The notes below the pieces were generated by a model. That model did not search any database. It was not told the DNA's origin and was given only the letters and a program-made list of their open reading frames with translations. From positions 1-18,074 of the forward strand of contig JABDJQ010000770.1 in the NCBI GenBank assembly GCA_013002425.1: DNA of 18,074 nucleotides. Reading direction: 5' to 3'. How positions within the stretch are numbered: position 1 is the stretch's first letter; every line of letters begins with the position of its first letter. The stretch comes from Gemmatimonadota bacterium (lineage in GTDB: Bacteria; Orphanbacterota; Orphanbacteria; Orphanbacterales; Orphanbacteraceae). Shown here in pieces: positions 7,213-14,848 of the stretch. A program made the position numbers and the translations under genes.

Positions 7213-8433
7213 TCAGCCGAGTTCGATCCGAAGAATCTGAATGAGACGCTTCAGGCCTTCCGCAACGACAGCCGTATCCGGATGCCTCAGAATTACGTAT
7301 CCCTCTCCCTCGTAGCTGCCGGCGGCGGCCTGCCCGATGGACGGGAGTTTCGATTCGACCACGAGCGCGCCGAGTTCCCTCGCCGCGGTCTCGACACCTT
7401 CGATTTGAACGACGCTTCCCGAACCCTGGCCGCGCAGATAGGCGGCGCCGGCGGCATACGACCGCGCCGGAGCCTCGAACGTTTCGAAAATCGCGAGTTT
7501 CGCCCACGCGCGATACATGTCGAAGTCGTACGCGTACGAAATCAGCGTCGTGAACTGCGCTCCGGGGGGGCGCGCGGCGACTTCGGAAATCGCCAGGCTT
7601 CCGTCCTCGCGCCGGAACCATTCCATGTGCGTCAGGCCCGTGTCGAGCCCGAGCGTCTCGAGCGCGCTGACGGCCGCCGCGCGGATATCGTCGAACTCGG
7701 GCGTCTCGACGACGCGCGGAAGCAGGACGACCCACTGAATCCACGGATTCTCGATCACTTCCAGCGGCGTCGGATAGTAGCGGGCGATCGAATACCAGAG
7801 CGGCTTCCCTTCCACGAAGACCGAATCGAAAGAGTGCTCCGCGCCGCGAACGAACTCCTCGAACAGAACCTCCTGGCGGGATGACGGCGGATACCGGTCG
7901 AGATACTCTTCGAGATCGGTGCTCGTTTCGAGGCGATAGGTGCTGCGCGCGCCCGATCCTGACGGGGGTTTCGCGACGAGGGGAAAGCCGATCTCGTCGG
8001 CTTTCGCGATCGCCTCCTCGCGGGACGATGCCCGGCCGTGCCGCGCGCACGGAAGCCCGGCTTTCTGCAGGATCGTTTTCATGCGGCCCTTGTCGCGAAA
8101 ATTCTTCGCCGTTTCGACCGCGAGTCCCGGCAGTCGGAGTTCCTGACGGACTTCGGCCAGAGGAACCTGCAGTTCTTCCATAGCCCCGATCAATCGATCG
8201 ACCCGCCCCGCGATTTTGCGAACATGGAGTGCGCCGGCCAGAATCGAACGCGCGTCGAACGGATCCGCTACCGGAATCACGTCTTCCACGACGCGCAGGA
8301 CATCGGGCGGGAGCTTCTTCTCACTGTCCTTCGACAGGACGAAAAGGCGGACACCTTGGAGAGACCCCGCTGCTTTGACGAAGCGGATCGTGGTATCGAG
8401 GAAGTAGGGCGCTACAAACGCTACGGTACGCAT
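7213..8433 (-). CDS. ATP-grasp carboxylate-amine ligase, paralogue B
   Basis: This 406-residue ATP-grasp protein is clearly paralogous to the genes at 5969 and 8516 and is the first gene of the minus arm. Key positions are kept: Lys155 in FPLVAKPPSGSGARSTYRL, Glu271 in THMEWFRRED, and Glu284 with Arg288 in SEVAARPPG. The N-terminal pre-grasp domain (MRTVAFVAPYFLDTTIRFVK) has diverged most from the other two, lacking their Pro-Pro/Pro-Arg start signature. This suggests a different acceptor or donor. ATG at 8433 has no strong ribosome-binding site. Transcription should start in the 82-base region shared with the divergent paralogue C. Confidence 0.88.
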   Translation of the reverse strand: MRTVAFVAPYFLDTTIRFVKAAGSLQGVRLFVLSKDSEKKLPPDVLRVVEDVIPVADPFDARSILAGALHVRKIAGRVDRLIGAMEELQVPLAEVRQELRLPGLAVETAKNFRDKGRMKTILQKAGLPCARHGRASSREEAIAKADEIGFPLVAKPPSGSGARSTYRLETSTDLEEYLDRYPPSSRQEVLFEEFVRGAEHSFDSVFVEGKPLWYSIARYYPTPLEVIENPWIQWVVLLPRVVETPEFDDIRAAAVSALETLGLDTGLTHMEWFRREDGSLAISEVAARPPGAQFTTLISYAYDFDMYRAWAKLAIFETFEAPARSYAAGAAYLRGQGSGSVVQIEGVETAARELGALVVESKLPSIGQAAAGSYEGEGYVILRHPDTAVVAEGLKRLIQILRIELG

Positions 8434-8515
8434 GCGAGCAGTCTATCCTAGCTTGGGACGTCCGGCAACCTGTGGTAAGCTTCCGCCTGTCCACCCGTAC
8501 CCCGAGAGGTCGCCC
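8434..8515. promoter_or_regulatory. Divergent control region between two ATP-grasp arms
   Basis: These 82 bases must contain the promoters for both the minus arm (paralogue B onward) and the plus arm (paralogue C onward). On plus, TTGGGA (from about 8450) and TAAGCT 17 bases later are a weak sigma-70-like pair. On minus, TAGGAT near 8446 is a weak -10 without a clear -35. No strong palindrome is visible. The shared short region suggests joint control of both arms. Confidence 0.4.
8504..8509 (+). promoter_or_regulatory. Ribosome-binding site for the TTG start of ATP-grasp C
   Basis: GAGAGG lies six bases before TTG at 8516. It supports that start against an in-frame ATG at 8432, which would overlap the divergent gene and has no homologous N-terminal extension. 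Confidence 0.55.
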
Positions 8516-9739
8516 TTGAACGTCATTTTCATCGAACCGTCGTTCCCCCGGAACCAGCAGAAGTTCCCGCGCGCACTCGCCGAGGCGGGCGCCAACGTGA
8601 TCGGCATCGGCGAAACGCCCGCGGACGGCCTCCCTTCGTCCGTCAAACAGTACATGAGCCACTACGAGCAGGTCGGATCGGTCGTGCGCGAGGACTGGCT
8701 GCTGAAGACGGTCCAGTTCATCCAGAGCAAGGTTCCCGTGCACAGGATCGAAGCGACGGTCGAAGCGCACATCATGGCCGCAGCCCGCGTAAGGGAGCAG
8801 TGCGGGATTCCGGGCACTTCGGTCAAAACGGCGTTTCTCTGCCGCGACAAACCGGCGATGAAAGACGTGCTGCGCGAAGCCGGCGTTCCTACGGCGGCGT
8901 CGATCGGCGCGAAAGACGCGGCCGAAGCGCGCGCCTTCGCGGCAGATACGGGCTACCCCCTCATCGTGAAGCCGCGCGACGGCGCCGGCGCCGCGGACAC
9001 CTACCGCGTGGACAGCGACGAGGATCTCGAACGGGTGATCCGGGCCACGGGACTCGACCACGGCCGATCCGTCGCCATTGAAGAGTTCATCGAGGGACAC
9101 GAAGGTTTCTACGACACGATTACGATCGACGGTCAGGTCGCGCACGATTTCGTTTCGCACTACTATCCGAACGTGCTCGAAGCGATGCGCACGCGCTGGA
9201 TTTCGCCCCAGTTCATCGCCACGAACCGGATCGACAGCGCCCCCGACTATCAGGAAGTGCGCGAGATGGGGAAGCGCGTGATCGAAGTACTCGAAATCGA
9301 AACGTCGGCCACTCATATGGAATGGTTCTACGGTCCGAAGGGGCTCCGGTTCGCCGAGATCGGCTGCCGGCCGCCCGGCGTGGGCGCCTGGGACCTTTAC
9401 AGCGCCGCGAACGATTTCGATATCTATCGCGAATGGGCGGAGGCGATCACGCACGGCCGCACGCACAAGAGACCGTCGCGCCGGTTCTCCGCAGGAGTCG
9501 TGGCGCTCCGTCCCGACCGCGACGGTTCGATCGCGGGCTACGACAACATCGAGCAGATCCATCAGCGATACCGCGAGAACATCATCGACTTCCACCTGCC
9601 GTCCGTCGGCACGCCGACGCAGGGTGTCGAGGCGGGTTACATGGCGAACGCATGGATCCGCATGCGCCATCCCGACTACGACGAACTCCGCCGCATCCTG
9701 AACGAAGTAGGGGAAACGGTGCAGGTGCGCGCAGAATGA
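8516..9739 (+). CDS. ATP-grasp carboxylate-amine ligase, paralogue C
   Basis: This 407-residue ATP-grasp protein opens the plus-strand operon. Its start (TTG at 8516, giving MNVIFIEPSFPRNQQKFPRA) aligns with paralogue A (MNVLMISPGYPPEMALFTRG). Conserved positions: Lys152 in YPLIVKPRDGAGAADTYRV, Glu269 in THMEWFYG, and Glu281 with Arg285 in AEIGCRPPGVG. Similarity runs over the whole length, including the C-terminal NDFDIYREWAEAITHGR, matching NDFDIFTGWAEAVCHGR in A. A and C therefore look closer to each other than to B, although they sit in opposite arms. The stop overlaps the next start in ATGA. A role in peptide-like bond formation is inferred from the family; the substrate is unknown. Confidence 0.88.
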   Translation: MNVIFIEPSFPRNQQKFPRALAEAGANVIGIGETPADGLPSSVKQYMSHYEQVGSVVREDWLLKTVQFIQSKVPVHRIEATVEAHIMAAARVREQCGIPGTSVKTAFLCRDKPAMKDVLREAGVPTAASIGAKDAAEARAFAADTGYPLIVKPRDGAGAADTYRVDSDEDLERVIRATGLDHGRSVAIEEFIEGHEGFYDTITIDGQVAHDFVSHYYPNVLEAMRTRWISPQFIATNRIDSAPDYQEVREMGKRVIEVLEIETSATHMEWFYGPKGLRFAEIGCRPPGVGAWDLYSAANDFDIYREWAEAITHGRTHKRPSRRFSAGVVALRPDRDGSIAGYDNIEQIHQRYRENIIDFHLPSVGTPTQGVEAGYMANAWIRMRHPDYDELRRILNEVGETVQVRAE

Positions 9740-10662
9740 GCCGGATTGCGTTGCTCGGTCCTCAGCGACTGCAGCCGTTCGTGGGCGAAGTCGCGCGCGA
9801 ACTCGAACCGCACGGCAGCGGCGCCGCCATCACGGCGGGCTGGCAGGAGCACGAAGACGCCGTCGTCGAACTGCACGAGCATCTCGACCGCCACACGTAC
9901 AACCTCGATCTCTACAAACGCACGGAAGAAGTGCTGCGCCACGATTCCTCGTTTGCCGACGCCTATCGTGAACGGCAGAACGAACTGCGGGAACTCCAGG
10001 CGTACTATCGCCTTCGGCTCGACGCCGCAATCGAAGGGGTGACGGCGCTGGAACGGCGCGCGGAACGGGGTCCCCGCTGGGAGGAAGCGCATACGGACGC
10101 CATGCGTGCGCTGCGCACCCTCGACCTCGAGCATGCCACCCGCATCGTCGAAGGAAACGCCAGGTTCGAAGAACACCACCGCCCGCTCGAACACGGTCAT
10201 ATTCGCAAACATCACAGGCAGCTCCGCAAGATGATCGACGACGCCGCGTTCGTCGCGATCGCGGGAGGACACGTGGCGGTGCTGCTGAACCGCATGCGCC
10301 TCTTCGGCCTGGCTGAACTCCTCGCGGGAAAGACGATCATCGCCTGGTCGGCGGGAGCGATGGCGATCTCCGAGACGATCGTTCTCTTTCACGACAACCC
10401 GCCGCAGGGAGCGGGCAACGCGGAAATCCTCGAGAACGGCCTCGGACTCGCGCGCGGGGTTCTGCTTCTTCCCCATGCGAAGCGCAGGCTGGATCTCGCA
10501 TCCCAGGAACGGATCGCGAGACTCACGACCCGCTTCTCGCCGCTTCGCTGTATTCCCATGGACGAAGGAGACCGCATCGATCTCGAGAACGGCGTCATCC
10601 TGACAAACCGGCCGCACCGCGAGCTCACCACGGCGGGCGCCGTCGAAACGGCAGGCGTATGA
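9736..10662 (+). CDS. Peptidase S51 / cyanophycinase-like Ser hydrolase
   Basis: This 308-residue protein has the class-I-amidotransferase-like fold signature of the S51 group (PepE dipeptidase, cyanophycinase). The nucleophile elbow is Ser205 in IIAWSAGAMA, preceded by FVAIAGGHVAVLLNRM. His247 in LLPHAKRR and Asp220 in FHDNPP are candidates for the rest of the triad. Compared with ~230-residue PepE, it carries a charged helical insertion at about 45-165, right after the AITAGWQE motif. Known S51 enzymes cut N-terminal Asp or beta-Asp-Arg peptide bonds, so this one may trim or recycle the product of the adjacent ligases (inference). It is linked by ATGA overlaps to genes on both sides (9736-9739 and 10659-10662). 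Confidence 0.75.
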   Translation: MSRIALLGPQRLQPFVGEVARELEPHGSGAAITAGWQEHEDAVVELHEHLDRHTYNLDLYKRTEEVLRHDSSFADAYRERQNELRELQAYYRLRLDAAIEGVTALERRAERGPRWEEAHTDAMRALRTLDLEHATRIVEGNARFEEHHRPLEHGHIRKHHRQLRKMIDDAAFVAIAGGHVAVLLNRMRLFGLAELLAGKTIIAWSAGAMAISETIVLFHDNPPQGAGNAEILENGLGLARGVLLLPHAKRRLDLASQERIARLTTRFSPLRCIPMDEGDRIDLENGVILTNRPHRELTTAGAVETAGV

Positions 10663-11822
10663 CACCCGTGACCGATACGATGACAGCACGAGAAACGCTT
10701 CAAATGTGGATCGACGAAGGGGCTCCCGACGCGGCCGCCATCGACGCGTTCATCGAACAGAATTCGTTTCCGATCGTCGAGCCCGGCTCCGTGACGTACG
10801 TGTTTCACGGACAGGCCGACGGCGTGAATCTGCGCCACTTCGTTTTCGGTCTTCCGTCCACCCAGCCGCTGCATCGCGTACCGCACTCGGATCTCTGGTA
10901 CCTGACTCTGGACCTTCCCGACTGCTCGCGCATGGAGTACAAGTTCGAACTGCTGTTTCACGGTCAGGGAAAATGGATCGAGGATCCGCTGAACCCGAAC
11001 CGGGCGCTCGATCCGTTCGGCGCCAATTCGGTTCTGCAGAGCTACGGCTACGAGCACCCCGACTGGACCAGACACGACCCGGAAGCGCGCGAAGGGACGA
11101 TCGAGGAGCTCCGCTTCCGAAGCCGCTCGCTTCACCACGACTATCCCGTTTCGCTTTACAAGCCCGCGCGCTTTCGACGGACGCGCCGCTATCCGCTCTT
11201 GATCGTGATGGACGGCGGTGACTACCTGCATTTTTCGAAGATGAAAACGGTACTCGACAACCTGATCCACCGGCTCGAAGTGTCGGAGATGATCGTGGCG
11301 TTCACGCACCCGCGCGACCGGTTGAACGAATACGCCGCGATGCCCGAGCACGACAGGTTCCTCGCGGAAGAACTGACCCCCCGCCTCGAGTCGCGCTACC
11401 CCCTGATCGGGACGCGTGAAGGGCGCGGTCTCATGGGCGCGAGTTTCGGCGCGCTTGCGTCGTTTTCGACGGCGCTTCGCTACCCCGACATGTTCGGCGG
11501 GCTGCTTCTGCAGTCGGGTTCGTTCGCGTTCACCGATATCGGCGAGCAGCAGCGCGGCCCGGCCTTCGAACCCGTTGTCGAGTTCGTGAACAGGTATCGG
11601 GCGAAGCCCGTCCCCATGGCGGAAAAAGTGTTCGTGAGCTGCGGCATGTACGAATCGCTCATTTATGAAAACCGCAGCATGGTTCCGCTGCTGCAATCGA
11701 CGGACATGGATGTCCGGTACGTCGAATCACGTGACGGTCACAACTGGGAAAACTGGCGCGACCGCATGCGCGACGGCCTTTCCTTCCTCTTCCCGGGCCC
11801 CCTCTGGATGGTCTACGAGTAG
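10659..11822 (+). CDS. Esterase with N-terminal beta-sandwich (Fes/enterochelin-esterase-like)
   Basis: This 387-residue alpha/beta-hydrolase belongs to the putative esterase group (Pfam PF00756 type). An N-terminal domain (about 40-125, TYVFHGQADGVNLRHFVFG through MEYKFELLFHG) resembles the early-set beta-sandwich of Fes and of CBM48-type glucan-binding modules. The hydrolase domain (about 150-380) has nucleophile Ser262 in LMGASFGAL and His361 in SRDGHNWENWR. No signal peptide is visible, so it is probably cytoplasmic. It is read from an ATGA overlap with the S51-like gene. Siderophore esterase activity is not supported, as no siderophore genes are near. Hydrolysis or transfer of an ester made by this locus is the likelier role (inference). 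Confidence 0.85.
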   Translation: MTPVTDTMTARETLQMWIDEGAPDAAAIDAFIEQNSFPIVEPGSVTYVFHGQADGVNLRHFVFGLPSTQPLHRVPHSDLWYLTLDLPDCSRMEYKFELLFHGQGKWIEDPLNPNRALDPFGANSVLQSYGYEHPDWTRHDPEAREGTIEELRFRSRSLHHDYPVSLYKPARFRRTRRYPLLIVMDGGDYLHFSKMKTVLDNLIHRLEVSEMIVAFTHPRDRLNEYAAMPEHDRFLAEELTPRLESRYPLIGTREGRGLMGASFGALASFSTALRYPDMFGGLLLQSGSFAFTDIGEQQRGPAFEPVVEFVNRYRAKPVPMAEKVFVSCGMYESLIYENRSMVPLLQSTDMDVRYVESRDGHNWENWRDRMRDGLSFLFPGPLWMVYE

Positions 11823-11831
11823 GATTTACCA

Positions 11832-13070
11832 ATGGCAAAGCTGACACGAAAAATCGGGCTGTCTCTCGCGGCGGACATCTGCTGGCCGATCTGCTACGAA
11901 GCGATCATGGATCGCCTGAAGCTCAACGTGGACACGGGACGCGATCAGATCGATTTTCAGGTGGAACGCGTCACGATCGAGCCGTTCCCGATCAAGCCGA
12001 TGCCGAAATACGATCTCGTGATCGACCGGCTCACCCACTGGTATCACGTGAGCCGCGAATGGATCAAAAAAGCGATCATCATGGACGACATTTACGTCTT
12101 CAACAATCCGTGGTCGATCCAGTCGATGGAAAAACACACTTCGTACAGCGCGATGACGCAACTCGGCTTTCCGGTTCCGGAAACCTGGATGATCCCGCCG
12201 AAGGAGTACGAACCGTCGCCCGATCTCGAGCCCACGCTTACGCGGTACGCCCGCATGTTCAATCTGCCCGACATCGGCAAGGCGCTCGGCTACCCGCTCT
12301 ACATGAAACCTTACAGCGGCGGGGGATGGGTCGGCGTGACGCGCATCGAAAACGACGACGACTTTCAGAAGGCGTACGACGAATCCGGGAAGCGCGTCAT
12401 GAACGCCCAGGCGTCGGTCGAGCCGTACGACAAGTTCGTGCGATGCGTGGGCCTCGGCCCGCAGGTGCGCTTCGTGACGTACGATCCGAGCGCCCCGCTG
12501 CACAACCGCTATACGATGGAGGACGATCTCTCCGAAGCGGACCGCGAAATCCTGCGCGACATGACGCTGGTCATCAACGCGTTCTTCGGCTGGGACTTCA
12601 ATTCGTGCGAATCTCTGGAGCGCGACGGCATCTGGCATCCGATCGACTTCGCGAACCCGTGCCCCGACTCGCAGGTCACTTCGCTTCACTATCATTTCCC
12701 GTGGCTGATTTCCGCCAATATCCGCTGGTCCGTCTACTGCGCGGCCACGAAGAAGAAGATGCGCCCGAACCTCGACTGGAAACCGTTTTTCGCCGTGCAC
12801 AAGAAATACGACACGTTTCACGAGCGCCTCGCGGGCTATGTCGAGATCGCGCACAAGCGTTTCGAGACCGAGAAGTTCGAGGCGTTCTGCGAGAAGCACC
12901 TGTCGCACCTCGACGAAGTGACACACGAGTTCTTCGGATCCGAGGACGCGCGAAAAGCGGTGAAAGCCAAAGTCGAAGCGATGTATCCGGAACACGAAGT
13001 AGACGAATTCACGGATCTGTTCTGGGAGCGCATTCAGAAATGGCGCTCGGAAGAAGGAGCGGCCAGGTAA
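11832..13070 (+). CDS. ATP-grasp ligase of a second type (RimK/GshB-like layout)
   Basis: This 412-residue ATP-grasp protein is unlike the three paralogues. It has an N-terminal domain (MAKLTRKIGLSLAADICWPI onward) and the segment NNPWSIQSMEKHTSYSAMTQ, followed by GFPVPETW, where RimK and GshB have their start-of-grasp signature. ATP Lys159 is in YPLYMKPYSGGGWVGVTRI. The metal site is probably in DFNSCESLERDG plus HPIDFANPCPD (Asp272 and Asn275), giving D-x-x-N in place of E-x-N. A charged helical tail of about 100 residues (310-412) extends beyond the core. ATG at 11832 follows a weak AGGA. The stop shares a base (TAATG) with the next esterase start. The substrate is unknown. Confidence 0.85.
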   Translation: MAKLTRKIGLSLAADICWPICYEAIMDRLKLNVDTGRDQIDFQVERVTIEPFPIKPMPKYDLVIDRLTHWYHVSREWIKKAIIMDDIYVFNNPWSIQSMEKHTSYSAMTQLGFPVPETWMIPPKEYEPSPDLEPTLTRYARMFNLPDIGKALGYPLYMKPYSGGGWVGVTRIENDDDFQKAYDESGKRVMNAQASVEPYDKFVRCVGLGPQVRFVTYDPSAPLHNRYTMEDDLSEADREILRDMTLVINAFFGWDFNSCESLERDGIWHPIDFANPCPDSQVTSLHYHFPWLISANIRWSVYCAATKKKMRPNLDWKPFFAVHKKYDTFHERLAGYVEIAHKRFETEKFEAFCEKHLSHLDEVTHEFFGSEDARKAVKAKVEAMYPEHEVDEFTDLFWERIQKWRSEEGAAR

Positions 13071-13816
13071 TGAAGAAGCGAGTGGAGTGGTTCTCGGAAC
13101 GCCTTCACCAGAACGTGCAGGTCGTGCGCTGGGGCGAACTGGGAACGCCCGTACTCCTGTTTCCCACGGCGGGCGGAGACGCGGAAGAGATCGAACGGTT
13201 TCATATCGTCACCGTGCTCTCGGACCTGCTGGAACAGGGGCGCATCAAGATCTACTCGTGCGACAGTGTCGCCGGCCGCACCTGGATGACCCAGGAAGGG
13301 TCGCTCGAACACCGGGCGCACGTACAGAACATGTTCCACGAGTTCGTGGCGCGCGAAGTCGTGCCCGCCATTCGGAAGGATTGTCGGAACGACGAGATCG
13401 AAACGATCGCGGCGGGCGCGTCGATCGGAGCGTACAACGCCCTTTCCGTTCTCTGCCGGTATCCGGAGTTCTTCTCGCACGCCGTATGCCTGTCGGGAAC
13501 GTTCGACCTTGCCAAAGTGATCGAAGCGAAACTCACGGAGGACCTTTACGAAGCGTCGCCGATTCACTTCGTGCCCGGCATCGAGGGAGAGAAACTCGCG
13601 AAACTGCGGACTCGATTTGCGTTGTTCGCCTCCGGCGAGGGTCGCGCGGAAGACATCGGGGAGTCGTGGCGAGCCGCGCACATTCTGGGGTCCCGGCAGA
13701 TCCCGAATCGCGTGGACTCCTGGGGCGCCGACTGGGACCACGACTGGCCGACCTGGCGGCGCATGCTGCCGCAGTATCTGAATGAGTTCGCGAAGAAGAA
13801 CAGCAGCGACGACTAG
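13070..13816 (+). CDS. Small putative esterase (alpha/beta-hydrolase, PF00756-like)
   Basis: This 248-residue hydrolase consists of the catalytic domain only. Nucleophile Ser118 lies in AAGASIGAYNAL and the likely catalytic His224 in DWDHDWPTWRRML. The strand PVLLFPTAGGDAEE forms the oxyanion-side turn. It lacks the N-terminal beta-sandwich of the esterase at 10659, and the two are only distantly alike. No signal peptide is seen. ATG at 13070 overlaps the ATP-grasp stop (TAATG), with AAGGAG ten bases upstream (13054-13059). It ends the plus operon and its stop sits in the CTAG shared with the convergent isocitrate dehydrogenase gene. Pairing of an ATP-grasp with an esterase suggests it acts on the ligase product or a precursor (inference). 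Confidence 0.82.
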   Translation: MKKRVEWFSERLHQNVQVVRWGELGTPVLLFPTAGGDAEEIERFHIVTVLSDLLEQGRIKIYSCDSVAGRTWMTQEGSLEHRAHVQNMFHEFVAREVVPAIRKDCRNDEIETIAAGASIGAYNALSVLCRYPEFFSHAVCLSGTFDLAKVIEAKLTEDLYEASPIHFVPGIEGEKLAKLRTRFALFASGEGRAEDIGESWRAAHILGSRQIPNRVDSWGADWDHDWPTWRRMLPQYLNEFAKKNSSDD

Positions 13817-14820
13817 AGACGCGAGAGGATCGCGTCCGTAAACTCCGTCGTACTCGCCTTACCGCCGAGATCGCCCGTCGTAATATGGCCATGGTCGATC
13901 GTATCGATGATCGCTTCCCGCATCCGCTTCGCCTTGTCCTGCATCTTCAGATGATCGAGCATCATCGCCCCCGCCAGCATGAGCGCCGTGGGGTTCGCGA
14001 TGTTCTTGCCCGCAATATCGGGCGCGCTGCCGTGCACGGCCTCGAAGATCGCCGCGTCCGTCCCGATGTTCGCGCCGGGCGCGAGTCCGAGACCGCCGAT
14101 CAGTCCCGCGCACAGATCCGACAGAATATCGCCGAACAGGTTCGTCGTAACGATCACGTCGAACTGTCCCGGGTTCATGACCAACTGCATGCTCGCGTTG
14201 TCCACGATCATTTCCGCCGAGTCGATCTGCGGATACTCGTGCGCCATTTCACGCGCAAGACGCAGGAAAAGACCGGAGGTCGACTTCATGATGTTCGCCT
14301 TGTGCACGACCGTGACGTGCTCGCGCCCTTCACGGACGGCGAGCTCGTATGCGAAGCGAAGAACTCGTTCCGAACCGAGCTTCGTCACCACGGACACCGC
14401 TTCGGCGCGCGTTCCGCACTCCTCCACTTTCTGCCCGAGCCCGCTGTACATCCCTTCGGTGTTTTCGCGAATGGTAACGATATCGACATCTTCATACCGC
14501 GAAAGCGTGCCGGGAATCGACTTCACCGGACGGACGTTCGCGTAGAGGTCGAACTTCTTGCGAAGAGAAACGTTGATCGACGTGAACCCCTCGCCGACCG
14601 GCGTCGTAATCGGCCCCTTGAGCGCGATCTGATTCTTTTCGATCGAGGCAAGCGTTTCGTCGGGGATGAGATCCTTCCCCTTCTCGAGCGCGGGAATCCC
14701 GGCGTCTACGAACTCGTACTCGAAACCGGAGTCGAGCGCGTCGAGAACGCGGATCGTCGACTCCGTAATGGAGGGACCGATTCCGTCACCCGGAATGACC
14801 GTGATCGTTCTCTTACTCAA
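13813..14820 (-). CDS. icd: Isocitrate dehydrogenase, NAD-type
   Basis: This 335-residue beta-decarboxylating dehydrogenase oxidises isocitrate to 2-oxoglutarate and CO2 in the TCA cycle. The isocitrate signature is the Ser-Ile-Asn of FTSINVSLRKKFDLYANVRP (Ser and Asn bind the gamma-carboxylate), unlike 3-isopropylmalate dehydrogenase. Metal-site NLFGDILSDLCAGLIGGLG and IRENTEGMYSG are intact. In HGSAPDIAGKNIANPTA, Asp-Ile stands where NADP enzymes have Lys-Tyr, which indicates NAD use. The short length also fits the NAD type. TTG at 14820 is set by AAGGAG six bases upstream. Homoisocitrate activity cannot be excluded. It is not part of the esterase operon, which converges on it. Confidence 0.93.
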   Translation of the reverse strand: MSKRTITVIPGDGIGPSITESTIRVLDALDSGFEYEFVDAGIPALEKGKDLIPDETLASIEKNQIALKGPITTPVGEGFTSINVSLRKKFDLYANVRPVKSIPGTLSRYEDVDIVTIRENTEGMYSGLGQKVEECGTRAEAVSVVTKLGSERVLRFAYELAVREGREHVTVVHKANIMKSTSGLFLRLAREMAHEYPQIDSAEMIVDNASMQLVMNPGQFDVIVTTNLFGDILSDLCAGLIGGLGLAPGANIGTDAAIFEAVHGSAPDIAGKNIANPTALMLAGAMMLDHLKMQDKAKRMREAIIDTIDHGHITTGDLGGKASTTEFTDAILSRL

Positions 14821-14826
14821 TACTCA

Positions 14827-14832
14827 CTCCTT
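14827..14832 (-). promoter_or_regulatory. Ribosome-binding site for the TTG start of icd
   Basis: A perfect AAGGAG on the minus strand, six bases before TTG at 14820, fixes the start of the isocitrate dehydrogenase gene. The predicted N-terminus MSKRTITVIPGDGIGP is what the family expects. Confidence 0.75.
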
Positions 14833-14848
14833 GATTACGACCGGGCTG

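Noticed and set aside
8451..8466. Sigma-54-like TGGGACG...GGC in the divergent region
   Set aside because: The GG to GC offset is about two bases short of the required spacing, so it cannot be a -24/-12 promoter.
10659..11822. Siderophore (enterobactin) esterase
   Set aside because: The fold fits, but no siderophore synthesis, uptake or Fur-box-like sequence is visible nearby, so only a general esterase call is justified.
12059..13069. Apparent N-terminal extension fusing to the second esterase
   Set aside because: The extension is a different reading frame of the ATP-grasp gene at 11832-13070; the esterase has its own ATG at 13070 and a ribosome-binding site.
13813..14820. 3-isopropylmalate dehydrogenase (LeuB)
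   Set aside because: The Ser-x-Asn substrate signature in SINVSLRKKFDLYANVRP is that of isocitrate dehydrogenase, and no leu genes are adjacent.
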